Shown piece after piece: positions 11,813 to 22,659 of a stretch of 64,000 bases of DNA. The stretch is from NCBI GenBank assembly GCA_945859605.1, contig OX243822.1:16198671-16262670 (forward strand), written 5' to 3'. This DNA is from Lumbricus rubellus. Its lineage: Eukaryota > Annelida > Clitellata > Crassiclitellata > Lumbricidae. Every line of letters starts with the position of its first letter. Positions within the stretch are counted from its first letter, which is position 1. Under the pieces are notes generated by a model that was given only the letters and a program-made list of their open reading frames with translations, searched no databases and was not told where the DNA came from. A program made the translations under genes and the position numbers.

Positions 11813-12224
11813 ACAATGCCATTTCTCGCCTTTATCTCAACGCACTGGACCTGAAACAATGACATCACTTGAAGTAACATATAAATTATTATCATTGACG
11901 GGATTCGACCAGAAACAGCTTTTATACCACAAGCGTCGCCATTTTTCAATATGGCCGCGGCTAGTCATCGCTGACGTCACGCATCAGCGGCTGAAACCCC
12001 CAATGACCAATATACAACGCGGGTCATCGCTCTGCTGAACTCTTGACCTTAGTGACGTACGAACCGATTGTTTTGTTTTTTGTCTTTCGTCGTTTTCTCA
12101 GCAGACGTTCAGAACTATCTGACCCTGTGCGCTATTTCATCAAATTTTTCATGGCTATTCATCTCCTTTATCGATTAGCAAAAGCAAAAGTCTATATCGC
12201 AATCGGTCATAGCAGCTTGTTTGT
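11813..12224. other. unique sequence, no supported gene
   Basis: Single-copy sequence with a CpG-containing patch and a GCTGACGTCACGC CRE-like site near 11,970. No exon could be supported. Confidence 0.4.
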
Positions 12225-12456
12225 TTGTTTGTTTGTATGTGCACTTGTTATAGGTTATGGCGCCCCTTCAAGCGCTCTCTCTACTCAGAGGCGCTCCCGA
12301 ATGCAGAGCGGACACTGCATCGGAGTTTCACGCCGAAGCGCTGGGCAATTGTGAGTGAAGGACTTGCCCAAGGTCCTTACGCGGCGAGATGGATTCGAAC
12401 CTCGAACCTTCCGGCTTCAAGACAACGACGCCACCACTACACCACCGCGCCCCACT
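12225..12456 (-). mobile_element. tRNA-derived SINE (copy 1)
   Basis: On the minus strand: A box TGGTGTAGTGG (12,434-12,444), B box GGTTCGAATCC (12,391-12,401), then ACCTTGGGCAAGTCCTTCAC, and a 3' tail with GGGAGCGCCTCTGAGTA and TTGAAGGGGCGC. The tail matches the LINE 3' end found at 58 kb, so this SINE was probably mobilised by that LINE. Length about 225 bp. Copies 2 and 3 are at 14,971-15,183 and 18,438-18,650. Confidence 0.88.
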
Positions 12457-13060
12457 TGTATTGTGTATGTCAACGGGCTTATACAAAGTAAGCAGTATTC
12501 CTTCACTGAATATGGTTCCCAAGTAACACGATTGTGCTGCTATACTTTTGTGTGCAGTAAAAACAATTCATTCATTCAATTCATTCACTCGCTTAATGCT
12601 GTCACACTGTGTCATATCAATGTTGATTGGTGTCACCCTCCTAATCTCAACAGACTTGGGACTGGCACTGCCAAAGTACGAGTATATATATATAGTGTCG
12701 GACGACTTTCTCAATTACTATTATTATCATACATGCTTGGAGATAGTTTGGATATTCCAGCTCCCGAGGCACGGGTCCAAGGCACGGGTTCGGCTCGGGT
12801 TGTTCGAACGTTTATATTGGGCTATTAAATGCCATTGAGCAATAAGCCCAAAGATTAGGTCGTAAAATTGTAATTGCGGCGCTTAGATTTAATCGACTTT
12901 TTATGCTTCTGTTAAGTATTTGAGGCTTAGTCTGTCCGCAGTAGTATGGTATTTGAGTACGGTAATAATATCTGGATGGAAACGTGAGAGTTGGGACATT
13001 AAGATGAATTAAGAAGACAAGAATCGGCTTGTGTTTGAAATGAGGAGACTGAGGCAGATT
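12457..13060. other. unique sequence with one dispersed-repeat fragment
   Basis: A fragment at about 12,600-12,675 is the reverse complement of the unit at 19,378-19,500 (shared TGGCACTGCC, TTGGGACTGG, TGATATGACACAGTGT when read in sense). The rest is single-copy with no supported gene. Confidence 0.45.
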
Positions 13061-13790
13061 GTTCTTTGGGGTGTGAGGAGGGAGACAAAGGAATGGGTGT
13101 TTGAGTGCCAAATTAATTGTTGTTTGGGTGACAGATGAATGGATGTTTGGGAGACAGATGAATTGGTGTTTGGGTGAAAAATGAATGGGTGTCTGGGTGA
13201 AAAATGAATGGGTGTTTGGGTGAAAAATGAATGAATGTTTGGGTGGTAAATGAATGGGTGTTTAGGTGAGAAGTGGAGGGTGTCTGGGTGCCAAATTAAT
13301 TGGTGTTTGGGTGCAAAATGAATGGGTGTCTGGGTGACAAATGAATGGGGGTTTGGAGACAAATTAATGGCTTTTTGGGTGAAAACATTGCAGGTGCTGG
13401 GGGGTAAATGAATGGGTGTTTTGGTGAGAAATGAAGGGTGTTTGAGTGCCAAATTAATTGGTGTTTGGGTTAAAAATGAATGGGTGTTTGGGTGACAAAT
13501 TTATGGGTGTCTGGGTGACAAATGAATGGGTGTCTGGGTGACAAATGAATGGGTTTTTGGGAGACAAATTAATGGCTTTTTGGGTGAAAACATTGCAGGT
13601 GCTGGGTGACAAATGAATAAGTGTTTAGGTGACAAATTAATGGGTGTCTGGGAGACAAATTAATGGGTGTTTGGGGTGAACAAATTACAGGTGATGGGTG
13701 GAAAAGGAATGGGTGTTTAGGTGAGAAATGGAGGGTGTCTGGGTGACAAATTTATGGGTGTTTGGGTGACAAGTGAATGGGTGTTTGAGA
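13061..13790. repeat. 23-bp minisatellite
   Basis: Unit close to GGGTGTCTGGGTGACAAATGAAT, about 30 degenerate copies. A larger block around AAAACATTGCAGGTGCTGGG recurs at 13,380, 13,585 and (decayed) 13,680, indicating higher-order duplication of about 200 bp. Confidence 0.9.
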
Positions 13791-13967
13791 ATGCTGGTGT
13801 GGAAAGAAGTGTAGTGAGACAGTTAGCACTTCAATAGCGGTCACGTGGTCTAGACTGTCTGCCAACCAGTGATCATTGAGGCCACACTAGCGACATTCCG
13901 AAATAACGCCATTATACTTAACCATCGCAACATGACGCAGGCATTTTAGGAAAAACCATTCCAACGA

Positions 13968-13968
13968 G

Positions 13969-14000
<32 letters not shown>

Positions 14001-14254
14001 CACACACACACCTAATCAAACACACGCACACCTATGCCGACACACGCACAGAGGAAAATACACAAATCTAAGCAAACACAACACAAACACACCTATACGT
14101 AAACAAACACACGCATCGAAGCTAGCACACACAAACACACAAATCTAATCAAACACACACCTAAGCAAACCCACGTCTAACCAAACACAGGCACGCTGAA
14201 GCGAACATACTTAGACGTAAACCGACACATCCACACACACACACACACACACAT

Positions 14255-14285
<31 letters not shown>

Positions 14286-14390
14286 CAAACGCACACACAC
14301 AAACAAACAAACACACACACACACATACACACACATCCACGCACACACACATACACACACACATCCACACACACAAACAAACAAACACAA
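13968..14390. repeat. CA-rich dinucleotide tract
   Basis: (CA)n with interruptions by CAAACA and CTAAGC units. Cysteine/valine-rich minus-strand frames across it are compositional. Confidence 0.92.
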
Positions 14391-14970
14391 GTGGTCTTTC
14401 AGTCTGGAATCTTCCTTTCTTCTGGTTCCTTGAAATCCGGAGCGCCTTATCAACGCCGTGTTGCAATACGTGTGCAACGCCTAATTTAATTTCCTACTGA
14501 ACTGGACCATCAAAGAGAGCGGCGACACGGCACCCCGTGGAATCCGCCTTGATTTACGCTGTCCGGCACGCGCGCCGATCAGGGACCATCGCACCGCGCT
14601 AAGTAATTATTCGGTTTCTGCGAAATCGTTCTTCGTGTGCACGCATGCGCTGTAGGACTTCAGTTGGTTGTCGTCTAAAATGCAACTGGTGTTCTCGGAA
14701 GCATTCCAAACTCATTAATTTTGCCTACTATAAAAATGGCTTCACATAATCGCAATACGCAATAATACGGTAATAATTACATCTGAAATTGGACGTAAAA
14801 TAGCATAGCGGCGCTTCGCAGAAAAAGAAAAAAAACAACGGCGCTATATTAATATTTTGTAATTGTCAATATATTATGAGCTTTACGTGCCTGGCGAAAT
14901 CATACATATTATGACATCACCCGAGCTGGTAATGGCAATATGTAAGTCGTTGGGGGGGGGGGTTGTTTTT
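14391..14970. other. CpG-rich patch, no supported gene
   Basis: 14,480-14,660 is GC- and CpG-rich (GCACGCGCGCCGATC) and may be a regulatory island, but no start, splice or domain supports a gene. 14,820-14,940 is AT-rich. Confidence 0.4.
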
Positions 14971-15183
14971 TGTGTGCACTTATTATAGCGCCACTTCGAG
15001 CTCGCTACTCAGAGGCGCTCCCGACTGCAGCGCAGACACTGAATCGGAGTTTCACACCGAAGCGCCCAAGCAACTGCGAGTGAAGGACTTGCCCAAGATC
15101 CCTATATACGCGGCGACTTGATTCGAACCTACAACCTTTCGGCTGCAAGGCGAAGAACATACCCACCACACCACGGCGCCCCA
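14971..15183 (-). mobile_element. tRNA-derived SINE (copy 2)
   Basis: Same family as at 12,225 and 18,438. The B box is GGTTCGAATCA (15,119-15,129 reverse), the A box is decayed (GGTGTGGTGGG region at 15,161-15,172), and the LINE-like tail GGGAGCGCCTCTGAGTAGC is kept. It ends beside a poly-G run at 14,952. Confidence 0.82.
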
Positions 15184-15446
15184 CTAATGACAATGTTATA
15201 GCATATCAACCATGTAAACGTATAGTGCATACCTTACTTCACCATGCTTTGCATGCTAGGATTTCGTACCACACACCGTGTGAATTAACCGAGTCCTTTG
15301 CGCATGCGATCTGCACACAGCACCCCTCCTGCTCGACGGTTCGTCAGTATGCACTTCATCAAACGGCTTCGGTCAGCAGGAAGCCGTTGTAACGGCTGTG
15401 CGCTACGATGACGCGTGAGAAGGCGACGTTTTCCGCGCTTTCCACA
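15184..15446. promoter_or_regulatory. CpG-rich candidate promoter
   Basis: 15,290-15,446 is CpG-rich and directly precedes an ATG in good context (CACAATGGCTGCC). I see no TATA box. This is weak inference from composition. Confidence 0.3.
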
Positions 15447-15542
15447 ATGGCTGCCACGAACGACGCAGAGTTTCGCCTTTGTTTGACGGGTTTTGCGAAG
15501 AAAAGCGGCGAAAATAAGCGAGAAAAGATTTTCTTTTTCATT
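15447..15542 (+). CDS. candidate first coding exon, unrecognised protein
   Basis: An ATG in strong context opens a 36-codon frame (ending TAA at 15,557). It begins MAATNDAEFRLCLTG and is rich in K and E afterwards. A possible donor, GAG|GTCGGT, lies at about 15,545, just before the frame closes. The sequence is CpG-rich, unlike its surroundings. I do not recognise the protein and found no second exon, so it may be chance. Confidence 0.25.
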
Positions 15543-15557
15543 GAGGTCGGTCCCTAA

Positions 15558-16328
15558 GATGGTCGGAACGTCGGGGCGAGTTAGAAAGCGGCCACTGTTT
15601 GATGAAATACGACAGACAATGGTCATGTTTGCATATTGCTTGAGCTCTATCGTTTCGGCTCTCGCGTTGATGCATAATACGGCCGTATGCAGCGCCGCAG
15701 TCGCTAATACTTACGCATTTGCGTTTATATACGAAATTAGGATTTATACACTATATAGCGCCTCTCAAAAAGTCATAAACCAGAAAATATATTGGCATAC
15801 ATGTATAGATACGCACCAAAAATGTTCGTGGCCACGTAGACTAATAGGTCTAGTATACATTCACAACACATTCAGGTAGACCTCACACGGTGACCCAAAC
15901 TGATATATAAAGAATGCATATAATTATGTATACTATTATACATGCATATGCTATATATATATGCTATATACCATATGCATACATACATAGATACATACAC
16001 ACATGAGGCTTAGCGTACGTCCAGGGTTTGTATGTAGGCCTACTGCTATTCGGTTAGTGAGAAAATGAGCGTGGACACTCTTGACCTTTCCAGTCTGTGC
16101 CGGCCTGATAAGTGACAGGACGGCGTTCAGGTTTGAAGATAAGTGCATGGACGCCGTCCGTGACCACGTGCTAGGCCCAGAGTTTTACATACTGTTATAA
16201 TTCATATTAAACCACCTGACATTGTTTTTCCAAAGTTCAGAAATGCCCACACGACCATACGACAGAACCTCGATGGCGTAGAACAACTCAGAGCGAAGAA
16301 CTTGGTCAAGGTTCTTGTAATCTCCTTA
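15558..16328. other. unique sequence, no supported gene
   Basis: Single-copy and AT-rich with a TATATA/CATATG patch near 15,900-16,000. Nothing coding is supported. Confidence 0.4.
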
Positions 16329-16464
16329 CGCAGGAGAGTAGTAGGCTGCCTACCGCTGTGAGCGTTTTTTTTAGGTCAAGCCTAATTAATATTCACATAT
16401 GAATATTAATTAGGCTTGACCTAGATTGTGCTCATAACGGCGGTCAGCCTACTACTCAGGAGGA
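16329..16464. repeat. fold-back element with perfect 23-bp palindrome arms
   Basis: Arms 16,372-16,394 and 16,401-16,423 are perfect reverse complements around ACATAT. The pairing continues outward imperfectly (AGTAGTAGGCTG on the left against CAGCCTACTACT on the right), giving arms of about 65 nt. It could be a small MITE or a cruciform-forming site. Confidence 0.8.
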
Positions 16465-16509
16465 TGGAGCCTGTACCATAAGCGTAACAGACTTAGCTCT
16501 CTCTATCCC

Positions 16510-16720
16510 TTCAGACATTATCTATCTATCTATCTATCAATGCAATTTATATAGCGCCCCTTCAAGGAACCTACTCAGAGGCGCTCCCGACCCAGGCTTG
16601 GTCAAAAAGAAAAGTCTTAAGCAATCTATAGAAAGTGCCAGACATGTTCCGAGGTTGGGAACGCAGGTTAGAGGGAAGGTCGATCCAGACGGAAGGTCCA
16701 ATGACCGAAAATGCCCTATT
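16510..16720 (-). mobile_element. LINE 3' end with (TCTA)n tail
   Basis: (TCTA)n at 16,510-16,537, then TTATATAGCGCCCCTTCAAGG, ACTCAGAGGCGCTCCCGACC and sequence matching the translated LINE tail. Minus orientation, 5'-truncated. Confidence 0.78.
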
Positions 16721-16806
16721 ATGCATTAATGTGTTTGCGATTTTACTCAATTTGGACGTTCTTGGGCGCCATTTAATATACTTTTAATTATCGGAGGAGT
16801 CCTTAC

Positions 16807-16888
16807 CTGGATTGACGGCCCAGGTGAGCGATACGATGCCACAGTGGATGCAGAAGACAACCAGACATGGACAAGAGCACGATCTCAT
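16807..16888 (-). CDS. signal-peptide exon, probable first coding exon of the CUB gene
   Basis: The minus strand has an ATG at 16,888 and a frame of 27 codons plus one base, ended by a consensus donor (CCAG|GTAAGG, 16,806-16,801). The product is a classic secretory signal: MRSCSCP, then a hydrophobic core LVVFCIHCGIVSLTW and a likely cleavage site after TWA. It ends in phase 1. The CUB exon at 5,639-5,456 starts in phase 1, so splicing gives an in-frame junction that places the CUB domain directly after the signal peptide, as expected for a secreted or type I membrane protein. The intron would be about 11.2 kb. The upstream bases (TTTTGTAGAG) could be an acceptor, so a 5' non-coding exon is possible. 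Confidence 0.7.
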
Positions 16889-16916
16889 CTCTACAAAACC
16901 AACAACATTACCATAC

Positions 16917-17290
16917 ATATTGTATTGTATTGTATTGTGTTTGAGAATTTATAAAGCGCCTCTACATGTAGTAGAGTGAGCCATTCAGAAGCGCTCCCAG
17001 TGCGCAAGGCCACGAGAGAAGAAATAAGTTTTGAGGAAAGAAAATGAGGAGGAGGGTTACCAGTTAGAAGTTGAGACCGAGTATATAGAGACAGAGTATT
17101 CCAAAAAGAATTGTATATTATATATACATTGTATTGTGTTTAACAATTTATAAAGCGCCTCTAGTAGGGTGAGCATTCAGAAGCGCTCCCAGTGCGCGTG
17201 GGCGGCGTGACGCGCGAGAAGAATCAGGTTTTGAGAAGATAGACAGTTAGAAAGAATTGTTGTAGAGGGAACAGAAGGAGAAAGAAAGCG
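16917..17290 (-). mobile_element. two tandem LINE 3' ends of a second subfamily
   Basis: Copies at about 16,917-17,100 and 17,125-17,290 each begin with ATTGTATTGTG pentamer-like tails, then TTTATAAAGCGCCTCTA, CATTCAGAAGCGCTCCCAGTG. The second copy is continued by minus-strand residues similar to the LINE C-terminal tail. Compared with the 58-kb LINE the motif is TATAAAGCGCC and CATTCAGAAGCG, so this is a distinct subfamily; 30,888-31,060 is a third copy. Confidence 0.68.
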
Positions 17291-17339
17291 CTTTCCGAAG
17301 CGAAGGACCAAGGCAAATGATCGAGACTGTTTTATGCCT

Positions 17340-17370
17340 CTCTCTCGCTCTGCCTGTCTGTCTGTCTGCC

Positions 17371-17403
<33 letters not shown>

Positions 17404-17520
17404 GTCTGTCTCTCTTTCTCTCTCTCTCACAGTCTCTGTCTCTGTCTGTCTGTCTCTCAGTATGTGTGTGTGTTTGCATGTGTGTGTGTTTGCATGTGTG
17501 TGTGTGTGTGTGTGCATGCT
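17340..17520. repeat. CTGT and GT arrays
   Basis: (CTGT)n to about 17,460 then (GT)n to about 17,512. Confidence 0.92.
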
Positions 17521-17559
17521 TGCGTCGTTTGTGTGATGGTTACAATGTGAACGTTGTCA

Positions 17560-17935
17560 TAATCTGAAACGAAAGAGAAACTTCTCAATCATTCTTCAGA
17601 ATGCAACTGCATGTAGAAATCCGACAACGACTTAATATATTGGCAGTAACTGTTAACTTACAACTCCGTTACACTCTAGAGATTCGTCTCCAACTCTCCA
17701 TGGTCAGCAGAGCGCATTTACCAGTAGCTGTTACAACTTATCTCCGCGCCGGATGTTGCTGCGTCAGGTCTGTCTGGCCGTCCGGTTCCCATGGCGACCG
17801 TTTGCCGCGGATTATCGATCTGCGGCGGTTTGGAGGAGCGAATGGAGATCGATCGATTGGCGCTAGATAAAGCGTCGTCGTCGTCGTTTAAGAGAGCCAA
17901 TTATGGTTGCACTTCCATCCGAGCGACCTCGTCTC
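17560..17935. promoter_or_regulatory. CpG-rich island with X-box-like site
   Basis: 17,740-17,890 is CpG-rich. GTTCCCATGGCGAC at 17,785-17,798 fits the RFX X-box pattern (two half-sites around AT). An ATG in the same motif opens a 280-codon frame to 18,633, but most of that frame is minisatellite and SINE, so I do not call a gene. Confidence 0.4.
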
Positions 17936-17936
17936 C

Positions 17937-18350
17937 CTCCCCAGCCGTATGCCTGGCATCACCCGATGTTGTCTTTGTCATCATTCTTCTTTCAATTCGT
18001 CCTCCTTTCTTCACCATTCGAAGAATCTTTCCGACCGCTGTCTCCCCCCAAGTCCTATGCCTGGCATCACCCGACGTTGTCTTTATCATCATTCTTCTCT
18101 CAATTCGTCCTCCTCCTCGTCCTCCTCCTCCTCCTCCTCTTCCACTTTCTTCTCCACGATTCGAAGGACCTTTCCGGTCGCTGTTGCCCTCCCCAGCTCT
18201 AAGCCTGGCATCACCGGACGTCCTTTTCATCGGGTCTTCTCTCCACCATTTGCTGTCCAATTCTTTCTCCTTCCTCTCGTTTTCACTCTTATCTACTCCG
18301 ACCGCTGTCTTCCTCCCCCAAACCCCATGCCTGGCATCACCCTACCTTGT
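17937..18350. repeat. 110-145 bp minisatellite, four units
   Basis: The phrase ATGCCTGGCATCACCCGA recurs at about 17,950, 18,058, 18,200 and 18,328, each followed by a TC-rich stretch (CATCATTCTTCTCTCAATTC). Unit spacing is 109, 144 and 128 bp because of internal TCC expansion. Confidence 0.85.
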
Positions 18351-18437
18351 CTTTTTCTTCGTTCTTCTCTCCAACATTCGTCCTCATCTTCTTTCTTCTC
18401 CTTCCTCTAGTCTTCTCTCCTATCACTCCTACTTTGT

Positions 18438-18650
18438 GGGGCGCGGTGGTGTAGTGGTGGCGTCGTTGCCATGGAGCCGGAAGACTCAAGGTTCGAATCC
18501 ATCTCGCCGCGTAAGGACCTTGGGCAAGTCCTTCACTCACAATTGCTCAGCGCTTCGGCGTGAAACTCCGATGAAGTGTCCGCTCTGCATCGGGAGCGCC
18601 TCTGAGTACAGAGAGCTTGAAGGGGCGCTATAACAAGTGCACATACAAAC
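18438..18650 (+). mobile_element. tRNA-derived SINE (best-preserved copy)
   Basis: A box TGGTGTAGTGG (18,447-18,457) and perfect B box GGTTCGAATCC (18,490-18,500) form an internal Pol III promoter. GGACCTTGGGCAAGTCCTTC follows, reminiscent of the start of the CORE domain in CORE-SINEs. The 3' end GGGAGCGCCTCTGAGTACAG then CTTGAAGGGGCGCTATAA matches the LINE tail family. About 213 bp. Confidence 0.9.
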
Positions 18651-19129
18651 AAATACTCCATCCACTCATACACCTCCCTCCCCTCTCCTCACACCCTGAT
18701 CAATCTCATATCAATCTTGTCTCTCCCTTCCATTTGTAATCAGCTCCTTCCTCATCATCCCTCTCCTTTACCTTTCTCAAATCTCATCCATTTCTCCACC
18801 TTCCGCCCATCCACCTTCATCTTCCGCCTCTCCCTCATTATCGTTCACCTTCCTTCCCTTCGTTAGCATCATTCTCCTTCCTCCGCGCTCATTCCTTCTC
18901 ATGTCATCTGCTGCTGTATCTCAATGTCGTGCTCTGTAATTACAGCAATTACTGCACTCTTGTAATATCGCATGATGCTATTCTATACAGTATACAGTAT
19001 ACACTATTCTTTTAAACTTAAAGCGATCCATCTGTGGTTTAAAAAACAATAAAAATTACACTGAGTGCGATTTTCCCTTTGATACACAACAAGACGTCAT
19101 CAGAAAGTCACGTGCGCACATCATGTGAT
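18651..19129. other. TC-rich unique sequence, no supported gene
   Basis: Pyrimidine-rich to 18,900 then AT-rich. No ORF or RNA structure supported. Confidence 0.45.
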
Positions 19130-19132
19130 GTC

Positions 19133-19256
<124 letters not shown>

Positions 19257-19377
19257 GCGTAATGAAACGGTAGCTCCACCCATGCAGTTTCAGCCAACCA
19301 CAGTGTGCGCTGAGGCGTTAGAAACTCGTTTCTAGGGCAGTTGTCCTGAACTCGGCCGTTGAGCGTAGACTACTTCG

Positions 19378-19630
19378 GCAGTGCCAATCCCAAGTCTGGG
19401 GAAAGGAGGAGGGGAACACTAATCACCATTGATATGACACAGTGTCGCTAAACAGTAACAAGCTGTTCTACCTAAACCTCGTCACTGTCTGCGATCTGAC
19501 AGTGCCAGTCCAGAGCATGGCTAAAGCAGGAGGGCGACGCTAATGCTCTTTGTTATCGCCCAGTGTCGTTAAGCTGAAACTACTACTGCTACTACAACAA
19601 CAACTGTCCTACCTGACCTCTATCTTTGAC
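19378..19630. repeat. tandem pair of an unclassified dispersed repeat
   Basis: Two degenerate units of about 120 bp, starting CGGCAGTGCCAATCCC (19,378) and ACAGTGCCAGTCCAGAG (19,499). Both include an AGGAGG patch, CACTAAT/GCTAATG and CAGTGTCG. A third copy, inverted, is at about 12,600-12,675. Origin unknown. Confidence 0.6.
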
Positions 19631-19729
19631 CTGCTGACCCCGAGCTTGGCGGGATCAGAGGTCACGAAAGACATTTCGTTCGGTCAGCGAACGATTGAGC
19701 ATTTCGCACCTACTACTACCATGGATACC

Positions 19730-19742
19730 GTTGCTAGGCAAC
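19730..19742. promoter_or_regulatory. perfect RFX X-box palindrome
   Basis: GTTGCTAGGCAAC is a perfect inverted pair of RFX half-sites. TTACGTCACGC, a CRE-like half-site, lies 10 bp downstream. The same 13-mer recurs at 23,386. Confidence 0.5.
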
Positions 19743-19892
19743 GAGATAATTACGTCACGCATTCGATTACCGTTCGAGGGGTTTTCCCCGACCTTTGACA
19801 CTCAACATTCTGACCCGCCATTGACAGGAAACGAGGCTCAAGGCAATACGGTAATAATAATATATCACGTTATCGATTGATTCTTCTGGGCA

Positions 19893-19903
19893 AAGTAGCC
19901 GGT

Positions 19904-19968
<65 letters not shown>

Positions 19969-20296
19969 TATAGGCCTACGGATAAACAGACAGACAGACA
20001 GACGGGCTAACAGACAGTCAAACTACGGTAATAATAATATATCATGCTATCGATTGATTCTTCTGGGCAAAGTAACCGATAGAAACAGACAGATAGTCAG
20101 ACAGACAGTCAGTCAGGCAAGCAGATTGACAGAAGAACATACAGACTGTCAGACATACAGACAGATTAGAAGGCAAACAGGCAGACAGACAAACAGACAG
20201 ACGGACAAACAAACAAACCGACAAACAGACAGACAGATAGACAGACAGACGGATAGACAGAAAGACAGACAGATAAACAGACATAAAGATAGACAG

Positions 20297-20343
<47 letters not shown>

Positions 20344-20354
20344 TACAGACAGGC

Positions 20355-20401
<47 letters not shown>

Positions 20402-20735
20402 TAGATAGACAGATAGACAGATAGACAGACAGATAGACAGATAGACAGATAGACAGAAAGGTAGACAGCCAGACAGGCAGACAGCCAGACAGACAGGCAG
20501 ACAGACGAACAAACAGACAGACAGACAGAAAGACAGGCACACAGAAAGACGGACAAACAGAAAGACAAACAGACAGTAAGACAGACGGACAAACAGACAA
20601 ACGGACAGAGAGAGATGGACAGAAAGACAAAAACACAGACATATAGACAGACAGAAACACAAACATACAGACAAATAGAAAGAAAGACATACACACAGAC
20701 AGACGACAGAAAGACAGAGAGACCGACAGACAGTG
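19893..20735. repeat. GACA array with duplicated flank
   Basis: Long (GACA)n with GATA, GGCA and AACA variants. A 60-bp single-copy segment containing ATCGATTGATTCTTCTGGGC occurs at 19,868 and again at 20,049, so about 180 bp including part of the array was duplicated. Confidence 0.93.
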
Positions 20736-21023
20736 ACATATCTTGGAGCTTTCGAAGACGAGGAGGAGATGGGATTAATAATTATTGCTGATTCGACGGC
20801 TAACACAGTGCGACCGGAAAGACCGGAAAGACGTCGGACGAACTAACACGCCGTCGACAGACTAACGTGATTTATATGGCGCCAGGGCCAACAGAGAGGT
20901 CGCCAATCCCAACGTATACATGCAATACGGATACATACATACATGCATACATACACACATATAATGTTATATCATTTATATGTGCATATAATTATTTTCA
21001 TATATTTGTGTACGTGGGTGTGT

Positions 21024-21028
<5 letters not shown>

Positions 21029-21082
<54 letters not shown>

Positions 21083-21104
21083 TGGGCGCGTGTGTGATGT
21101 GTGC

Positions 21105-21176
<72 letters not shown>
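21029..21176. repeat. CT and GT dinucleotide arrays
   Basis: (CT)n at 21,027-21,064, then (GT)n with interruptions up to 21,176. Confidence 0.95.
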
Positions 21177-21177
<1 letters not shown>

Positions 21178-21437
21178 CGATGCGTGTGTATGGGTGTGTG
21201 TTTTTATGTAGAATCGTCACTACTAAAGCGCAAAAACCAATAACTGCACAATTCACTAAATACGTCCATATAATAAGCTGATCGACCTGTATTAATAAAA
21301 ATAAAAATAATGAGTTATTTCAATCGAATGTATAACGCAGATCATTGAAATCAGTATTATAAGTGGGGAGGAAAGTGGGTGAGTGAGCAAGTAAGTAAGT
21401 ATTGATGCCTATTGCAGAGCTAATCGCACTTTGCGAC

Positions 21438-21564
21438 ACCACCACCACCACCACCACCACCACCACCACCACCACCACCACCACCACCACCACCACCACC
21501 TGAACAACAACCACCTCAACAACAACCACCACCTCCACCACCACCACCACCACCACCACCACCA
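21438..21564. repeat. CCA trinucleotide array
   Basis: (CCA)n interrupted by CAACAA motifs. Confidence 0.95.
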
Positions 21565-21569
21565 AGTAT

Positions 21570-22229
21570 GTTTGTGTGTAGGCATGTAGTATACACATAT
21601 TGTAGGTGTTTGTACATTGAATGTGTGTGTGTGTGTATATACTATCTATGTATGCATGTGTACATATACATGCATATATATATATATATATTAATATATA
21701 TATATATATTCATATGCATAATATATAACTTGCCACTAGTGATTATGAGCGCAACGGTGTCCCATCCAAATGAGACGCTGCATTTCCGGGTAATCACCGG
21801 CCTATTCTCTCGGTGGACCGCGGATGTCTTGCGCTGCATAGCAGGGAACCAGTGGGACACTATCAATGCCTCTTCCGGTTGAGTAATGGAGTCTATTGAA
21901 TTGTCATTAGATATCTATTCCAAGCACGTCTCTCTTCTCCCGAAGACACGAGTCTATGTTCGTGTACTGCAGAAAAGACTGTATATAATTGTAAAAGTCC
22001 GCTTATTTATTTATTTATTCCAGGAACTATAAGGCGATCATTAAAGATGCATGACGTGAATAATTATATGTCTAAATAAATGTTTGTTTTAAGAAATATT
22101 TCAGTAATCATAAATTCTATGCCCGGCTACACATTCGTACGCATGTGCAACGTGCATAGAACACATACATTGTAAATAATTTGTAATTATGGGTCTATAC
22201 ATGTATGCACATTATACAGGCAAATACAC
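21570..22229. other. AT-rich and unique sequence, no supported gene
   Basis: TATA-rich patch at 21,675-21,725. A single-copy, GC-richer island at 21,740-21,890 holds a 45-codon frame (MSATVSHPNETLHF...) that I do not recognise and cannot support. Confidence 0.4.
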
Positions 22230-22515
22230 AGTAACACACACACACACACACACATACACAAAAGAAGGTATACAATCATGCATTTATCTATACACACAAT
22301 CTTGCACACATATATGCATGCATACATACATACAAACATATATACATACAAATGTCATACACACATACATACATGTACGTACATACGTACATACGTACAT
22401 GCGTCCATGAGCATATGCGCACATGCGTACATACATGTACGTACATACGTACATACGTACATGCGTCCATGAGCATATGCGCACATGCGCACATATATGT
22501 ACATACATACATAGA
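22230..22515. repeat. CA and ACAT arrays with a 62-bp duplication
   Basis: (CA)n at 22,230-22,255, ACATACAT units, and a 62-bp tandem duplication: GCGTCCATGAGCATATGCGC starts at 22,401 and again at 22,463. Confidence 0.9.
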
Positions 22516-22659
22516 AACTTGCAAACATGGTGAGACCTACACGCATGCGTGCATGACTACTTCTCATCATAGCTTCTGCAGTCAGACAAAAAGCGCCGTC
22601 GAGAGTTGCAGTCAAAAAATGAAAAAAAATATTAATCCGTGGCCACCGTATCCTTCCGT

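Noticed and set aside
17791..18633. 280-codon ORF as a gene
   Set aside because: Only the first 45 codons are single-copy; the rest is a TC-rich minisatellite and a SINE. No domain seen.
19877..20806. ORFs of 175-254 codons over GACA repeats
   Set aside because: Pure composition effect: the repeat has no stop codons in most frames.
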